6,253 nt of DNA from Candidatus Roizmanbacteria bacterium CG_4_9_14_0_8_um_filter_34_12 (lineage in GTDB: Bacteria > Patescibacteriota > Microgenomatia > UBA1406 > GWC2-37-13): NCBI GenBank assembly GCA_002789465.1, contig PFTH01000094.1:1-6253 (forward strand), written 5' to 3'. A model generated the notes under the pieces. It ran no database searches and was not told the DNA's origin. It worked only from the letters and a program-made list of their open reading frames with translations. Of the stretch, positions 5,611 to 6,253 are shown piece after piece (the first letter of the stretch is position 1; the number at the start of each line of letters is the position of its first letter). The translations under genes were made by a program, and so were the position numbers.

Positions 5611-6253
5611 CTATAATTTTACCAAATTATATAAAGCTATAATAAACTCTTTAAATAGTGAAAAAGGAAGTTTGATGCGATTAATAACAAAAGGATCTGA
5701 CTTATATACAGTTTTAATTGTAAATAATAATAGTTTAATATCAAAAAATTTTAAAGCAACTAAACTATTCAACATGGCGCGTTTTGAAGCAAAAATATAA
5801 GCGTCCATAATTATTTTTTCCCGATCTTTTTTTGGGAAAAAACGCGCAACGTTTAGTTTATAATAAAATTTGTCAATAAGCCGATAGAAATAAACCGGAC
5901 TAATTGTCTGCGTGTGGAGAATATTTACAGTTTCCGATGATTCTGTGTAGCGCCATGCAGATAATTTTTGATTAACATAATAAAAATCATATTTAGTTGA
6001 CATCCGTATGCAAAATTCCAAGTCACCGATATAGTTAAAGTCTTCATCAAATTTACCCAATTCGTCAATACATTGTTTTCGTACCATAATCCCAGTTGGA
6101 ACACAGCAGGGATATGTCCGGATTAAAAAATCTTTAAGAATAACTAAATTCCTAATTAATCCGCTATGGTTTTGATATCGATAGAGCTCTCTCATTTTTC
6201 TAATGTAATGAAAACGCGGTTGAATATTTTTCCCGTGATTATCGATAATGTCA
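5611..6253 (-). CDS. GT2 family glycosyltransferase, C-terminal part (5' end beyond window)
   Basis: The frame is open from the right window edge (first full codon 6250-6252) to a TAG at 5611-5613, showing 213 residues. The internal Met at 6195 is not a convincing start, because coding sequence of the same character (including NIQPRFHYIRK) continues upstream of it. The visible part resembles the second half of GT2 glycosyltransferases: a PTGIMVRKQCIDELGKFDEDF stretch (about residues 52-72 of the visible part), GDLEFCIRM (76-84) with the acidic acceptor-side residues, and SAWRYTESSETV (98-109), the usual place of the R-x-H/S-x-S block. The nucleotide-binding N-terminal motifs and DxD must lie outside. 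The remainder (about 110-213) is alpha-helical-looking, basic and hydrophobic. It is the first visible gene of the leftward operon, one base before fcl. Sugar specificity is unknown. Confidence 0.88.
   Translation of the reverse strand, partial: DIIDNHGKNIQPRFHYIRKMRELYRYQNHSGLIRNLVILKDFLIRTYPCCVPTGIMVRKQCIDELGKFDEDFNYIGDLEFCIRMSTKYDFYYVNQKLSAWRYTESSETVNILHTQTISPVYFYRLIDKFYYKLNVARFFPKKDREKIIMDAYIFASKRAMLNSLVALKFFDIKLLLFTIKTVYKSDPFVINRIKLPFSLFKEFIIALYNLVKL

Noticed and set aside
6193..6195. ATG at 6195 as the true start of the right-edge GT2 gene
   Set aside because: The frame stays open to the window edge and the protein would lack the whole GT2 N-terminal half, so this is an internal Met of a gene cut by the window.
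1..6253. Recoded TGA (as Gly, known in some Patescibacteria)
   Set aside because: TGA ends two genes at sensible positions (1093-1095 and 1988-1990) and does not occur inside the conserved domains.

Overview
This AT-rich window (roughly one third G+C by eye) is a dense stretch of a surface-glycan (O-antigen, capsule or S-layer-glycan type) biosynthesis locus. It holds seven protein-coding genes and essentially no non-coding DNA. I see no RNA gene, CRISPR array, transposase or intrinsic terminator, and no stretch over 42 bases outside a gene. The standard bacterial code applies, because TGA, TAG and TAA are all used as stops. Very tight gene packing, AT-rich codons and the near absence of Shine-Dalgarno sequences suggest an uncultured-type bacterium such as a member of the Patescibacteria/CPR (Microgenomates-like), or less likely a Bacteroidota-like organism. 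That placement is inference from style, because no marker gene is present.

Layout. Bases 1-42 hold a GC-rich perfect hairpin cut by the window edge and the short leader of the first gene. Bases 43-2081 (+ strand) encode two tandem, related family-2 (GT2) glycosyltransferases joined by an ATGA start/stop overlap. Bases 1988-6253 (- strand) form one compact operon, transcribed from the right edge leftwards: the C-terminal part of a GT2 glycosyltransferase (5' end outside the window), GDP-L-fucose synthase (fcl), a GT11 alpha-1,2-fucosyltransferase with an unusually short C-terminus, a DUF268-type SAM-methyltransferase-like protein, and a CgeB-like GT-B glycosyltransferase. Successive junctions are 1 bp, a 14 bp overlap, 4 bp and about 17-32 bp. 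The two operons converge and their last genes overlap tail to tail by 94 bp.

How they work together (inference from families). Fcl would complete synthesis of GDP-L-fucose from the GDP-4-keto-6-deoxymannose made by Gmd, whose gene is not in the window. The GT11 enzyme would transfer fucose, typically to a galactose in alpha-1,2 linkage. The three GT2 enzymes and the CgeB-like enzyme would add the other sugars, and the methyltransferase-like protein may modify a sugar of the product. The most noteworthy points are the truncated fucosyltransferase C-terminus, the convergent coding overlap in which both conserved C-terminal regions abut, the GC-rich REP-like hairpin, and the A-tract rather than Shine-Dalgarno start contexts.
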